A stretch of DNA of 29,975 nt from Smittium mucronatum (lineage: Eukaryota; Kickxellomycota; Harpellomycetes; Harpellales; Legeriomycetaceae): the NCBI GenBank assembly GCA_001953115.1, contig LSSL01001180.1, positions 1-29,975 of the forward strand, in the 5' to 3' direction. The notes beneath the pieces are model-generated. The model saw nothing but the letters and a program-made list of their open reading frames with translations. It searched no databases and had not been told where the DNA came from. This document shows positions 1 to 13,541 of this stretch, piece by piece (positions within the stretch are counted from its first letter, which is position 1; every line of letters begins with the position of its first letter). The translations under genes were made by a program, and so were the position numbers.

Positions 1-3000
1 GGAGGGTTTATTTTTTGGTTAAAAAAACATAATTAGATATCAGCAAACATACTTCTAGATACTAGAGGTCTTAACCTCATGATATATGATCCTTCAGCCT
101 TTGGTTCACCAAATTCTAAAATAGTAATAATTAATAAAATTCTACAGATTATTACTAGTAGGATTTATAATTTATTGAATAAAAAATAAGGATATTTTTA
201 TTTCCATCAAATTTAGATATAATTTCTAATAATTAAGTTAAATAAGTGTTTAACTATAAAATTTATTTGATGGGGACGTAAAAAAATTATCCCAAGCCAT
301 TGTTATTTTTTCTTAATCTGGTAAAAAAAAACTAAAATAACATGATTTACTAATAAATTTTTTTGATTTTGTCAAAATATTGTATAATTTCTAACTAAAT
401 TTAGAAACTAAATCATTTTATTTGGATAACAGGATAATTATCAAAAAAGTTACGTTTGATATTTGATATTTATTACATGGATGCTTCATACATTAATTTT
501 ACTTGCTTATTTGTTTATTTTTGGAAAAAATTGAGCATCAATATAAATATTTGGTGCCCGATATAAATTATTTCAAAAATACTTTGCACCCACTGATTTT
601 TATTTTTTTTTATATGATTGATTGTTTTTTTTCCTCTCCTTTTTAAATTTATGGATTTTTTCAGAAAAATAATTAATAAAATCTAAGAACTAAAAATTAT
701 TTCAAATTATTTGATTCTTTTTTGCGGTCTATTTTTTTCGATTATGTTGAAAATTGGTGCAACACTAAAATAATCTTTTTTTAAAAAAAAAAATCTATAT
801 CCAGTAAAAATCAAAACCTCAAAATATAAACTGTATTGATTTTATCTTGAACAATTTTTTTTTGCGCTTGTTCTTTATTTAAAATTCAGACTATATTAAA
901 AATATTTTAATTTTAATTAAATATATATTCTGTAAGTTTATTAGATCTCTACGTATATTTGATCTCAACAGGTATTATTGGTCATTACATGGATTTTATC
1001 TGATTTAATAAGAGGAAAATACAATATTTAATTTATTTAATAAAAATTCAATTAATAAATTATTCTATAAATCGGATTAAAATTTCGTTATTTCAGGTTA
1101 TTTATTCCTAATTTTTTCAAATGAGAAATTTTTATATTTCTGGTAAAAAATAAATGAAAATTATATAACTAAAAAATCAAGTAACATCGACAGTTTTTAT
1201 GAAAATTTTCAAGTAAAAAAATTATTTATATTCTTTAAAAGAAAATTCTATTTATTAATTTAATAATTTAATTTATATTTCATAAATTTGAATTCAAGTT
1301 GTGAAAGGCTGAAAATTCTTGTTTAAATAAAGACTCTTTCTCACTATATATAATGGGAATTCTAAATGTTTACTCTCAGAAAAGCAGCCTAATTTTTTGA
1401 TGATAAAGATACGAAAAGAACATAAAAATCTTCAACGCTAAATTTAAAGATATTGAAATTTCTATTCGTATTCTTATTAAGTTAAAAATATTAAAACTAA
1501 TAGATCTGAATAGTTTAACCAGCCTATATATTATGGTGATTCAGTTTAAAATCAGAAAATTAGAGAACTAATACCGTTTTTAAAATTCAAATACTTTAAA
1601 TAAAAAACTTCGACCTAAATTTTTTAGTTTAAAAAAATCTGCAATAAAATTTAGTCAATTTATCATATTTCATGTTTTAAGCGATTTCAGGACAAAGAGG
1701 GCATATTTTACAATAAAAACCAACTGTGTGGGAAAAATTGTAGATTTTTTTAATTTTTACCATCCCTCTATCTTGAGACAAAATCTTTAATATTAGTATT
1801 AAATTTCCAAAACATTTTCTTGATAAATATATCTATTTTCTTTTTAAAAATACAAAGAAAAATACCTTTCCATATGATAATTTTTTCCAAATCAAAAAGA
1901 TTTTTTAATAAAAAGATTTCTAAAAATAACCGTGGCGTAATAAAGCTAACCACGGGTTCAAAAATATTAAACTTATATTTAAAAACTTTTTTAATTGCTG
2001 AATAAAGTATTCCTTCAGAATACATTGAAAAAAATTTAACTAAAACTTAAAAACAATCCAATTAACAAAATTTGAATTAATTTTATTTATGAATAGTTAT
2101 ATAAAACAACCATACACATTTAATTGTTTTTTTATAGCTTAAATAAAAAATTCGTAAATTGGAACGAGTTTCAGAAATAAGTGCCTAATTTTAGTAATGG
2201 AATTTTTTTTTCTTTAATCTGAAATAAATAAAATTCTAATTTGAAAATACTAAACGTAAATAATCTTAAATGATGAAAATTTACAGTGATTTATTGACTT
2301 TTTTTTTGGTTGGATTTTTATTTAATAGAATTAATAACATCCTATAAATCTTTCTCCAATTTATCTCAGATCAAATATACGTAGTGATAAAACTCGACAG
2401 TTAAGGGTCAAATCAACGAATAAAATGCACGTTTTTTCTGATATAATTTATGAATCAGTGGATTCTCCGTAAATAATTTGAGAGTGAATTATAGTATTTA
2501 TAAAAAAAATGTATAACTACTTTTTTTTGAAAAAAAAGCTTCAATTGGTTTATTGCATGTTTAAAAGTTTTTAGAATAAAAATGGTAAAAAAAATCCAAA
2601 TAAAAAAAATTGATGCAATCATGTTAATGGTTTAAAATAAAATTTATAATATTAATAACCACTCCAAATTTTAAAAATCAATGAAACAAAAAAACATGAA
2701 ATTTTATTCATTTAAAAAAATCAACTCCAATTATTAAACAAATTCAAAAAAAACTATTTTAAAAAAAATAGAAGAAAGAATTTAATCTGATATTCTATAA
2801 AATTTTGAATATTTAATTAAGAATTTTTTCCTATATAAGTCAAGTTTATATTAAGTTCAATAGATATCCTCTATATATTTTTTTACTTCATAGGAATTGA
2901 AAATGATCATAAAAGAGCATCGCTGAACCTAATTTTTCAATAAAAAAAAATTATACTAATAAATTTTGTCTAATAAAAATTTTTATATTAAAATTAAAAA

Positions 3001-6000
3001 TTAAAAAAACGGTATTTTTATTAAGAAATAAATTAATTAGATAATTAATACAGTAAAAATTAGATAAATAAAGTTTGCTAAAAAATTATCACTTCTATGC
3101 TTAAAAAATTGCCAAATTCTTAAATAATATCCAATAAAAAAAACTTGACCCCCAAATAATTTTTTGAGTATACTTTATTTCAAAAGGAAACATAAACTAA
3201 GAAAAACTATATATGTTAAACTATACTGGGCCTAAAAGCTTATGACTCAGCTCTAGATGGATATAGCTACTTTTTTTATTTAATTTAGCTTAAAAAGTGT
3301 AGTAATTCCCTTCTTCGTTTAAATTAATTTCAATTTATTGTTGATATGGAAGGAAAGTTAAATTTAATTCTTAATACAGTTTAATCGAATAATTTAAACA
3401 GGATAAAAAAACTCTTTATTCCGTGTTCTAAAGGTCTAAAAAACGTCTAACTCGAAAGTTAAGCTGTAAGCCAAAAGGAAAATAAACATTGATTTTTCGG
3501 ATTATAAATATCTGTTAAACGTGGTTATTCAATTCTCTTAAAAAAGTAATAATGAAAGGTTATATTTTAAAATAAGATTATATAAAAAAAACTTCTTTCT
3601 TTTATTTAATAAAATCAATTTTTATGAAATAATATTCATAGTAATTCTAAGGGATTTAGTAAAAACACTTTTTAAAATTATCAAGTGTAGAACCAGAGAA
3701 AAGAGTTTGATCAAAATTACATATTTTAAAAATTAAATACTTCTGTGATAAAAATAGTATTTCTGAATATTACAAGTATAATTTATAGATTTATAGCCTA
3801 GAACATATAAAAAAAAAAATTAGGATTTTTTTTGTATCATATGAAAAATGCGAAATTAGAATATACATAAAAAAAATTGAATACTAAATCGGCGGAGAAG
3901 TATGATAATTTTTTAAACAATCAAATTCAAATATTTTTTTTTTGGTTAAAAGTATCTGTACACAAAAAATTCTTTTTTACCCAATAAAATTTCTGAAAAA
4001 CTACATCTTTATACAAAAAACAGATTGGAAATTTTTATTTGATTAATAAATTTATATTAAATAATTCAAGATGTTTATTTATAACAAAGTATGACGAATA
4101 TAAATTTAAAATTAAATATCTAATCATTTTAATGTATTAATTCTGTGATTTCTTTGATTATATCAAGCTAGAAAAAGTAAGCATGCTTATCAATATTTAA
4201 AAATGAGAAAAAAATTTAAAAGTTTTAACATTTTACTTATAAATCATAAACCACGGAGAGGAAAGTAAAATAAAATTTCAAAAAATTAATCTTTGGTTAG
4301 ATTATTTTTTATTATATAAGGATATTATTAAAATCCAAATATATATACAGATAGGTGTTTTTTATAAGTAAAAAATTGATTATTTATAGAGTTTATTTAA
4401 AAACTAAAATTTGGATATAAAAAAAAAAATTATTAAAAACGCTAAAAATTAATTTTAAATATAGAACCCAAATTTACACTAAATTAAAATGGTATTAGAT
4501 TATCAGCATGCAAAAAAAAGTAATAATAATGTATTAGTTCTTTAAATAAAAAATACAATTGATTAAAATGAATGTAAATACCTATATACCACTTCATTCT
4601 TATCATTTTTTCGATTCTATGATTCAGGACAATATTTTCAATCTAAAGGGAGGAAATAATCGGAAAGAAAGAGGTTTTTAGTGAAAAAAATTCATAAAAT
4701 TTAAGCTACTTATTATGATAGATTTATTTCAGACCCCGTCTTCTTTTTTTAAAAAAAATATTTCAGACATTATTTTATTTAAATTTTACTGGAAATTTTT
4801 TTAAGATTCACTTTATTGACAAATTTATTTATAATTCATTTAATAAAAACGTACAATAATTTTTTTATATTATTATGTAACTTTTCAGAAATTTTATTTG
4901 GCAAAAAAGCTTTTATGTGATATAGACGAATTTTGTGCAAATTTTTCAAAATTTGTGTGTTCTTGCATAATTCTTTTTACAAATAATTTTCACCTTATTT
5001 TTTTTATTTGATATATATTTGAGTATATTTTGGATAAAAAAATCTAAATATATTCATTGATGTAAAAAAATCCTCAGAACAAATATTTTAAAGTTTTTCC
5101 GAAATTTATTTCGTTTTCAAAAAAAAAAAATCAGCACAACTTTAGTTTAGTTATATTTGATAAATAAATAAACAAAAAAACTCTCTTATTTTAATTTAAA
5201 TCATAACTCAAAGTTGCTGTATTATCACAAAAAAAAAATAGGGAGAATGGAATTCAAAATTATTTTACCTTAATTTTTTTATCCATAAAGGGTTTAACCA
5301 TGGTAAAGTATGATTTTATTTTATTTTAAATGCAACTATAAAAATATATGTATTGTAATAAATTATCACTCTAGGGACCTTAATCTTTTAAATAGGCGTT
5401 TATTTGAGTTTAAAATATACAGTTATTATTTAATACATTTCTAGAGTAAAAATTTTACATATGTATAACTTATACACATTTTTATATCTATTTAATATAG
5501 ATTTAGCTGAGTTTTTTAAAAACCCTCCCCTTTTTTTCTTCCTCTTTGGTTTTAAATACTCGTTTATCTTTTTTTTTAATAATGTATATCTATCTTTTCC
5601 GTTAAGACTATAATATGTATTCCTCATTCCTAAAATATGTAATTATATTTGAAAAATAGCTAAAAAAAAATTAAAATCTAAAAATTATAAAAAAATTCCC
5701 GATGGGATTAAAGAGCGCTTTCAAAGAGATTTTTTGGTTTACCAAAAAAAAAAAAAAATTGAAAGTTCCGTTAAATTATGGCAAGTTATTACTATATTTT
5801 TGAGAATTCAGGAAAGAACTTCTTTATGTTTGCGGATTCTCATGATAATATTTAAAATATTTGAAATTCCATTTTTATCTATGGATTTCTTCTCCGAGCT
5901 CTTTTTCTTATCTAAAACAACATTTAGCGATGATTTAATTCAATCAGTGCTATTTTTAGGCTCTTTAATATTTATATTCAGATAAAACCTTCCAATAAAA

Positions 6001-7811
6001 AATATCTAACCATGTATTTCATAGTTTTACAAGACAACATATCACATATATATCTTTCAAACTTGAATTTTATGAATTTATACCTAAAATCTGGGAAAAT
6101 TTAAAAAAAATCTCTTGAAGCAGTACTTGTGAAGTTGAATTATGGGAATGCTTTTGACACAATCATCATTTGGGTCTATTAATATTAACCCTATAACATT
6201 CGAATAATATAATGATTTAGTTTTTCTAAAAAAAATAAAAATCTGATGATTTTTCTTGATTTTTCTTATCTGTGAGAACTATGAGTAAGGTAAATCATTT
6301 CCCGTTTTATATAATACCTTTATTTTCTATATTTCATGGCACGCATTTTTATGCATTTAAAAAGCTTCTAAATCAGGAGAAACCCCCCCTTACTGTCTCA
6401 AATCCATTAATAGACTTTTTTTTTGTTTAGATGGGATTGATTAATTCATTATTCTTTCTTAAACCTTATTTAATAACTTAAGTGTGCAATATATATACTG
6501 CTAAACTTGAAAAAATCAAAAACGGGGATAAGATATAATTTTCTAGGCTTATTGGCTGGATTATATAATATTTTATGGAAAATGTTATGGAAAATGTTAT
6601 GGGAATCACTTTTATGACTCACCTTATTAAAACTTGCTTTTGTAAACTCGGAATTTTCAGAATCAGTTTTCAGCTGATATCTAGACACATTTAGAACACA
6701 CCCTTTGTACAATTATAATATTTATTAATTTATTTTATTACCTTTAATTTTACTTTTAATTTTACGTTTGGTATGTGGGAGTAATTAAAATGGGCTGAAA
6801 GTTTGATTTAAATTAAAATTTAAGCATAAAGTTGGGGAAAAACTACTTGTGCAGGAAATGGTGCTAATTTATTAAGGATAAAAAATATTTAAAAAAAATA
6901 TTTTATTTGGTAATTTTATTATTTGAATAAAAATGATTAATATTCACAATAAATGGTTATTTTTTTAGAAAATATTATTTTAATGAATACATGATTCTAA
7001 TTAATTAATTTTTCTAAAAAATTCTGACATATTTCTGTTATTGAAAATTTAATTACACTCATTTATTCAATTGGTTTCTTATCTCCATAAATTATAAATT
7101 TTGTTGAAATAAATAGTTATTTTTTTTGTTTGATGGTAGTTTTAATAATTCATTAATAATTTTGACAAAATATAATTATAAAAAATGCAATTTATATCAA
7201 CATTTTATTAAATAAATCTCTTAATTATACTAAATTTTAGACTTTTCCTATTCTAATTGTATATAAATATACTAATAAATGAAAAATTAAGTTTAAAATT
7301 TTATTTCTAAATGTAAATTATGGATATAATGAGTGAATAATTTAAAAAATGATACTTGATTAGGGTACTTCTGCATTTTTTGTAAGCCAAATATCAAATT
7401 TTGAAAAAAAATTATTCTAAGCTTTAACTTAAATCATCGTTTTTAAAAAAAGGATATGTTTTATCGCCGATTAAACCGCCTGGATAAGATTTTGTGCCGA
7501 CTATAATTATGTTGAAAATTAATAGAAAATATCCGATATATTTTATTATTGTTATTTTAAAATTTAATTTTAATTAAAATATCTATCGCAGCCTATCTAA
7601 AAATCCTATTTCTTGAAATGGATCTAATAATTTTTAAACGAGATTCGATACGCTCTCAATTGAAGCCAATAATCTTCCATTAATTTTTATAAAATATAAA
7701 ATAATCGGTATTGCTGAAAAAATAGAATATTTTTGAGACTATTAGTAATATATATATTTCTAATAAAAAAAATTGCATGAATGAACTTTTAAAGAATGAT
7801 TTCACAAAAAT
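1..7811. other. AT-rich gene desert, no supported gene
   Basis: This stretch is about 80% A+T, with many A and T homopolymer runs. Stop codons occur in all six frames at roughly the density expected for this composition. The longest open stretches (for example 1768-2025 minus, 5734-5985 plus and 6470-6712 minus) are 80-85 codons, which is what chance gives in 30 kb of such DNA. None shows a recognisable domain. I see no tRNA, rRNA or transposon end. The only local order is short tandem duplications, such as the 12-bp unit at 6575. Confidence 0.75.
6575..6602. repeat. 12-bp tandem duplication
   Basis: The unit ATGGAAAATGTT occurs twice head to tail, followed by a partial third copy (ATGGGAAT). 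It probably arose by replication slippage and has no evident function. Confidence 0.7.
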
Positions 7812-8195
7812 TATAGTTATTAAGTTATTAATATTTTTCCCAATAAAATTTTAGCTAAAAAATGTAAGCCATTAAATTTTTATGTTAATCAAATTAGAAT
7901 ATCATAAATCTTATAGTTGATGATAGTTTATAAGATACCGAATAAAAATAATAACTACCCTCTACCCCCAAATAATTAATAGGGGTTAATATATTTTTTA
8001 TTATTCAATTAAATTATGTTAAGAAAATCAGATCAAGGTAATTATTTTAAGATTTTCCAACCAATAGCTACGCGGAGATTATAAATGAAATTTACAGTTT
8101 TTTTGAAAAGAACATGCTTTAAGGACTAAGGAAAAATCGAAATAAATAATTAAAAATAAATTTTTATAGTTTAAAAAAATATTCGAATAGACTTT
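7812..8195 (+). repeat. Left arm of a long inverted repeat
   Basis: This arm matches the reverse complement of 9545-9940. The well-aligned core is 7864-8143 against 9612-9887. At the outer edge of the core, 46 consecutive bases (7864-7909) are identical to the reverse complement of 9842-9887. The inner 150 bp, including the GC-bearing motif AGCTACGCGGA, is about 93% identical by eye, and the core overall about 85%. Many differences are C/T or A/G transitions. The arms could be terminal repeats of a decayed DNA transposon or two opposed copies of a short dispersed element. No coding sequence is visible inside the arm. Confidence 0.9.
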
Positions 8196-9544
8196 TAAGT
8201 TAAATTAATTTATTTTCGCTTTATTATAAAAAAAAAAATAATAATTATAGGAGCATTTTTCTATCCCTAATCAGCTTCACGAAAATATAGCTTTATTACA
8301 TTATCAAAAAGAAAATTCCGACCCCAAAATTGCGATGATTTTTTAATATTTCATAATATATTTGATTTCTATTATTAATTTGATATTTTCCTAGGTATAA
8401 CTCCAATTTTTTAACTGAAAAACATAAAAATTATCACCATAAATTACTTATACTGCTAGTAGGTTCTACTTGTAGAATTAAAATTAATCCTGTAGCTGAA
8501 AAAAATAAAGTGAATTAATAATTAATTTATAATTTATAATATCGATATTGATAATGATATATTGATAATGATATATTAATAGATAAAGCATATTGAAGTA
8601 ATTCTAGCAGTTTTTCGTTTTTATTAAACTTTTTTTTTCTTTTTGAAATAAGTTATTGGAGTATAATTTTTTTTAGATATTCTGCTATTATTTTAATTTT
8701 CATCACCACTCATAATTTATATCCGCTTGTTTCTAATTTAAAATTTATTTTATAAATAAAAACCTCAAATCAGATATAACAAGGTTTTTTCATAAAATAA
8801 ACTTACAGAATTGACATCCAATTCATTATGATTTTTTAAATCGTTTTTTTTTAAGTTTCTATTTTAATATTAATGACTATTTTCTTTATATATAACAATC
8901 ACAGTAAAGTAAAAATTTCAATAGTTTTTTTTTCAAAATATAATACAGGAAATTTTCATGGGTTTCACTTTGATTTTATTTTTCTAAAGCCCTTACTTTT
9001 AAAAAAAATTCATGTAAGGTTTTCAATAAACTAATTAAATTAAAATTTCTTTATAAATTGAAAAATAATGAAATAAATTGCCAAATTATCCTGGAATTTT
9101 ATTAACCGAGATTCAAAAATTACTATTTTGCTTAAAAAAAATTTCAAACATTTTACCCAGATTATTCTCATTTGAAATTTTAGATTTTAGCATTGTGTAA
9201 ATTAGATATGAAAAAAACTTTATTTTTGATTAATTTTTATTTAATTTTGGTATTTTGTGGAAAAAATGTTATTTTTTTTTGGAAATTAGTAGAATGGTGA
9301 TTTTTATTTGGTATTTGTATTATAGAATATTTTTGTCTGTTTTGATTAGAACTGTTGATTCTTGTTTGATTTCAAAAACTATGCTATCAAAAGATCTTCT
9401 TTATTTGCTAGATTCGTAATTTTTAACTACCCAAAATTCGAAAACTCGTCGTAAATATATTTATTTTTGGATAATATGATGATAAATGATAAATTTATTC
9501 GCCTTATATTAGGATTTTTCGCTTTCTTTCTCTAAATATAACCA
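8196..9544. other. Spacer between inverted repeat arms, non-coding
   Basis: About 1.35 kb of AT-rich sequence separates the two arms. No transposase or other recognisable coding sequence is visible on either strand, and stops are frequent in all frames. If the arms are transposon ends, this would be the eroded or non-coding interior. Confidence 0.6.
8545..8577. repeat. 14-bp tandem repeat, about 2.4 copies
   Basis: The unit ATATTGATAATGAT is repeated twice, followed by ATATT. It lies in the spacer of the long inverted repeat. Confidence 0.75.
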
Positions 9545-9940
9545 TATTACCTTAGAAAAGAGTCCATTGGTTTATTTTTATTGGGCTCTATCATTTTATT
9601 TTGAATTATAAATTTCGATTTTCTCTTAATCCTTAAACCATGTTCTTTTCAAAAAAAAACTATAAATTTCATTTATAATTTCCGCGTAGCTATTGGTTGA
9701 AGAATCTCAAAATAATTACCTTGGTCTGATTTTCTTAACATAATTTAGTTGATGAATAAAATCTATGTTAACACCTATTAATCATTTGGGGAGGTAGTTA
9801 GCATTTTTATTCAATGACTTATATGCATATTTGACTTCGAAATTTATGATATTCTAATTTGATTAACATAAAAATTTAATGGCTTACAATTTTTCTAAAA
9901 AAAATTTGGCAAAAATATTAATCTCTTAATCTATCTCTAT
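9545..9940 (-). repeat. Right arm of the long inverted repeat
   Basis: Read on the minus strand, this arm aligns along its length with 7812-8195. The best-conserved blocks are 9842-9887 (46/46 bases) and about 9612-9760. The complementary arms are about 1.47 kb apart core to core. A transcript crossing both could fold into a hairpin with a stem of roughly 280 bp. No clear target-site duplication was found at the outer ends, which are blurred by AT-rich drift. Confidence 0.9.
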
Positions 9941-12900
9941 TTTCTTGGAAATTGTTTGTTGCGCTTCTATAAATGAAATTTACACTAAATTTTTTTGCTT
10001 AAATATGCAATTAAATAAGCTTAGTAATGAAAATTGATGAAATTTCGTTATTTAAAATAAAGATATATTATTAATTATGCTACTCTCCGAATTTTTTTTC
10101 TTAGCCTTTAACATTAAAATTTATTTTTCCGATATACTTGGTATTCAATATCTAACCACTAACTTATCAGATAAAATTATTTATTCTAAATAAAAATAAA
10201 AAGCCCCGAAATTTTTATCAAAACTTTTTTTTAAATTTTAAACCGATTTTAACATTATAATGGCCTTGATATATTCATTGAAAATGTTATAAGTTTCTAA
10301 TTCAATGATTTGATCGATTAAATAATAAAAACTCCTAATTATATATGTAGTTAAATTAGGTCTCTCCATGATCTTAATATAAGACATACATCATAAATTG
10401 CTTTTCTATAGTATTTTAGAGGTATGTTTAAAATTTTGAATTCATAGATTTGCAATTTCCTCTATACTCTGTTTCTTATTTTTATATATTCTTACTATAA
10501 AGCTTTCTCAGGGATATATTCAATAAAAAAAATTAGTTGGGCAAAGCCTAAAAAAATTTTGAACCTAATTGATGTTAGATTCGTGAAAAAATTATGTTCA
10601 ACTTTAACCATCGATCCAACCAATGTGGTGAAAATATTATTTGGTTAGTTCCTTATATTTTTTTTCTGCTTTATCATTAATGATCCATATAATAGCAATT
10701 AAAGAGTGTGATTCTCGGATATAAATAAACATTTATTTACAATAGATATAAAGCATTTAAATTAATTAATATAACTTATTGGTTGTAAAATTATTCGATT
10801 TTTTATAAAATGTTGATTATTGAATTATAAAAGCGTATATTATTGGATAATGAAGAGTTATTTGAAAAATTTGCAAATATTTTTGTTTTTTATGGAAAAA
10901 AATCTCGTCTCTTTTTTGCGTTTTTACAGTATCAAAATATTAGACAGAAATTGAATTAAAAAATTAAGACAATTTTTTATTAAAATTTATATTTAAATGG
11001 ATAAAATGATAAATTTAGCAAATGATACTGTATATATCTGTATATATATTATCCAGGGTGTTTAAAATCTCTTATTATTGGTTCATATAGAGAAAAACTC
11101 TTAAAAAATGTATTTATTCTCGAGTTTTTCGGATAAATATAGTTAATATCACCTCTATTCTGATTGATACCTAAATTTAATTATAATTTTTTTATTGATT
11201 TTGGCTCTTTTTCCTTTTTTGTATCTAATGACACCCTTTTATTAATTCAAATGATTTCATATAATTTATTTCTTTCATAATTATTAGCTTTTTAGATATA
11301 TGAATTTTTTTAAGATATATATTAGTAAATTCTTTGATATTTTTCTGTGAGACTAAATAAATATCCCTAGTTGTTTTTAGTAAGCGCTTTTATATGAAAA
11401 ATATTTTTTCTATAAATATCCCTTAGTTGTGATCAAGAGAAAATTTGAAATTTATTTTTTAGCCATCTGTTTTTAATGAACTCATTCGAAATTCTCTAAA
11501 AAACTTTATGAAGATTAAATTTGTTTTTATACATTTAATTTATTTATTTTTATAAGTAACCTATTTTTTTATCTATTAATACACATTTTTTATCTGAAAT
11601 ATTCTAAAATCTGCCATTTTCCACTGTGGTAAATTCTAAAATCGCCTTAAGCATTTTTTCAAAAAATTTCTTTAATCACTTTTCATTATTTTTAAAGCAG
11701 AATTTTTCTGAATTAACTTTTAAAAATTGGGTTAAAAGCTAGTATTTACTATATTCTATCATTTAAAGCTCTATTTTTATGCGATAGAGGTATTTTTTCC
11801 AAATTTAAAGATTCCATCTTCTTTTAAAGAGATATTCATTCTATTTATTAAAATACTGTATAAAATAAAATTAATTCAGCTCCAGTATTATTTCTAAGAT
11901 ATATATAATATGACAAATTTAAATCTTTTTTCATTGGAGATATATAAATTTTTGGAAATTATACTATTACTGCAATTGAACTATTATTAATAATGTATAT
12001 ATATATATATATATAGGGGTGATAACTCAACCCCGTCCCTACTTTTTATTTGAATTATTGCATAAATAATTCGGGGTTATAAGTATCTTTTCCTTATGTG
12101 GAAATTTTGACTCTATCTATCATATTATTCCGGATTCTCTGATATCCATCTCTAAAACCACAAATATTTAATCTAACCCACCTCCCACAATATCTAATTA
12201 TGTCATAAAATTAAAATACTTAATATTTATTAAAATTCCATTTTAATCTAGAATATAATAAATATATTAGTCACTAGTTTATTTTTTAAACTATAATTTA
12301 TCAGGGATAGAATCTTATGATCTCTTTTAGCTAAAGTTATCTTTTAATTTCAGGTATATTTTAACTATATTCTTTACCATATCAAAAATTATTATTATAA
12401 AAGAGATATTTTATATTAATGATATAATTGTGATGGTTATTTATAACATTTTAAAAATTGATTTCGTTCTTTTAAAAGATTTATTTTCCCTTTTAAAAAA
12501 ATTGTTTATTTTTTTTATAAACTATATTTAGCATTTAAAATTTTTTAAACTCCTTTAACAAAATTCATCAAAATTTTTGACTGTTAAATTTATCTTTTTA
12601 CAAACTAAAATTGAAAATTTTATAAGTAGAAATTGGGCTATTTTTACTTTTTAAATCGGTCATTAATATATAAAAAAGTTAATAGTTTGCAAAAAAAATT
12701 GTGAGATTTAAAAAAAAAATCCTTTTTTTAGATTAAAAAAGGCTGATGCAGGCTAGTTTCCAAAACTGCTTAAATTTTTTACACAATACCTCAAAGGCAT
12801 GAAAAATAATAAGAAAAATCTCATTTTGAAAATTCCTCTTATTTGTAAATTTCTGGATAGATATTATTGTGATAGTTCAATTTATTTTATCTCAAGTTTA

Positions 12901-13024
12901 ATATTTCTTTTAAAAAAAAAAAGGGAGTTTTAGTGATGTTATTTTGATCATATATAACCAAGCTTATACAGGAATTCCCGTAAAATATTATAAGATTACA
13001 AATAAATTAGAAAAGGCTTTTTGA
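9941..13024. other. AT-rich gene desert, no supported gene
   Basis: No recognisable gene, RNA or transposon protein is visible. The + strand is somewhat T-rich between about 11.1 and 12.0 kb. The only distinct local feature is a (TA)n tract with a G/C-flanked hairpin near 12.0 kb. Confidence 0.65.
11996..12034. repeat. (TA)10 microsatellite followed by a GGGGT/ACCCC hairpin
   Basis: Twenty bases of alternating TA (11996-12015) run directly into GGGGT (12016-12020). After a 9-base loop comes ACCCC (12030-12034), the reverse complement. A second (TA)n tract ending in GGGG occurs at 18640-18658. In a genome this poor in G and C, the repeated juncture is noticeable, but its role is unknown. Confidence 0.7.
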
Positions 13025-13243
13025 CAATTTTTTAATGCTGTGATGAAGATAAATAAATCATCTGTTATTTGGGGTATAAAGCGTGGATCTGGAAAAAAAA
13101 ATTATTTAGAATTTTTGAAGAGATACAAAGAAAATTTTGAGCCTCTCTTTGAATTTGAATCGCGATTTAAAGGAGCTGAATATTTTATAAGAGGTTATAA
13201 AATAAATTGTGGAATATTTTCAACTATTGCGAAAATGATTTAA
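13025..13243 (+). pseudogene. Unidentified coding-like open stretch, possibly a gene relic
   Basis: Seventy-two codons are open between stops at 13022 and 13241. Composition looks more protein-like than its surroundings, with many K, E, F, R and G residues and few long A or T runs. Motifs visible are KKNYLEFLKRYKENFEPLFE and FIRGYKINCGIF. I do not recognise the family. It may belong with the relic at 13,542 onward, which is in a different frame. It lacks flanking exons with convincing splice sites and is not called as an active gene. Chance alone could produce an open run of this length. Confidence 0.25.
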
Positions 13244-13541
13244 GATAATCTAAAGATACTTGTTGCAGAAATTAAACTGGATATATTTTTCAAACATTGA
13301 ATTCATAATTTCTGTATCAAAATTTGAAACCTCATTAAAAAAACTTAAAACTTCATCTAAAAAAATAAGATCGATTTATTGATTAAATTAAGGGTATAGC
13401 TTGGAAAAAATGACTGAATATACTAGAATTTATAAGTAGAAATTTTCTTCGGGTAGAATCTATTCTTTAATATTAAAAATACAGATTTAACCTACATCTT
13501 AGGAGAAGAGCTAACATTCAATTGTTAGAAAAAGAACCTAA

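Noticed and set aside
55..120. tRNA-like small palindromes (GAGGT/ACCTC and TTTGG/CCAAA)
   Set aside because: The arms do not assemble into a cloverleaf and no B-box-like GGTTCGAAtCC is present.
1768..2025. Open frames of 80-85 codons in the desert (also 5734-5985 and 6470-6712)
   Set aside because: With stops at about 10% of codons, a few runs of this length are expected by chance. None has domain motifs or good gene context.
951..2387. About 20-bp inverted match (AGATCAAATATACGTAG type) at roughly 951-970 and 2368-2387
   Set aside because: Chance matches of 18-20 bp are expected in 30 kb at 80% AT, and the similarity does not extend beyond it.
9966..9986. TATAAATGAAATTTACA shared with the left arm of the long inverted repeat
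   Set aside because: A 17-bp AT-rich match with no flanking similarity is within chance expectation.
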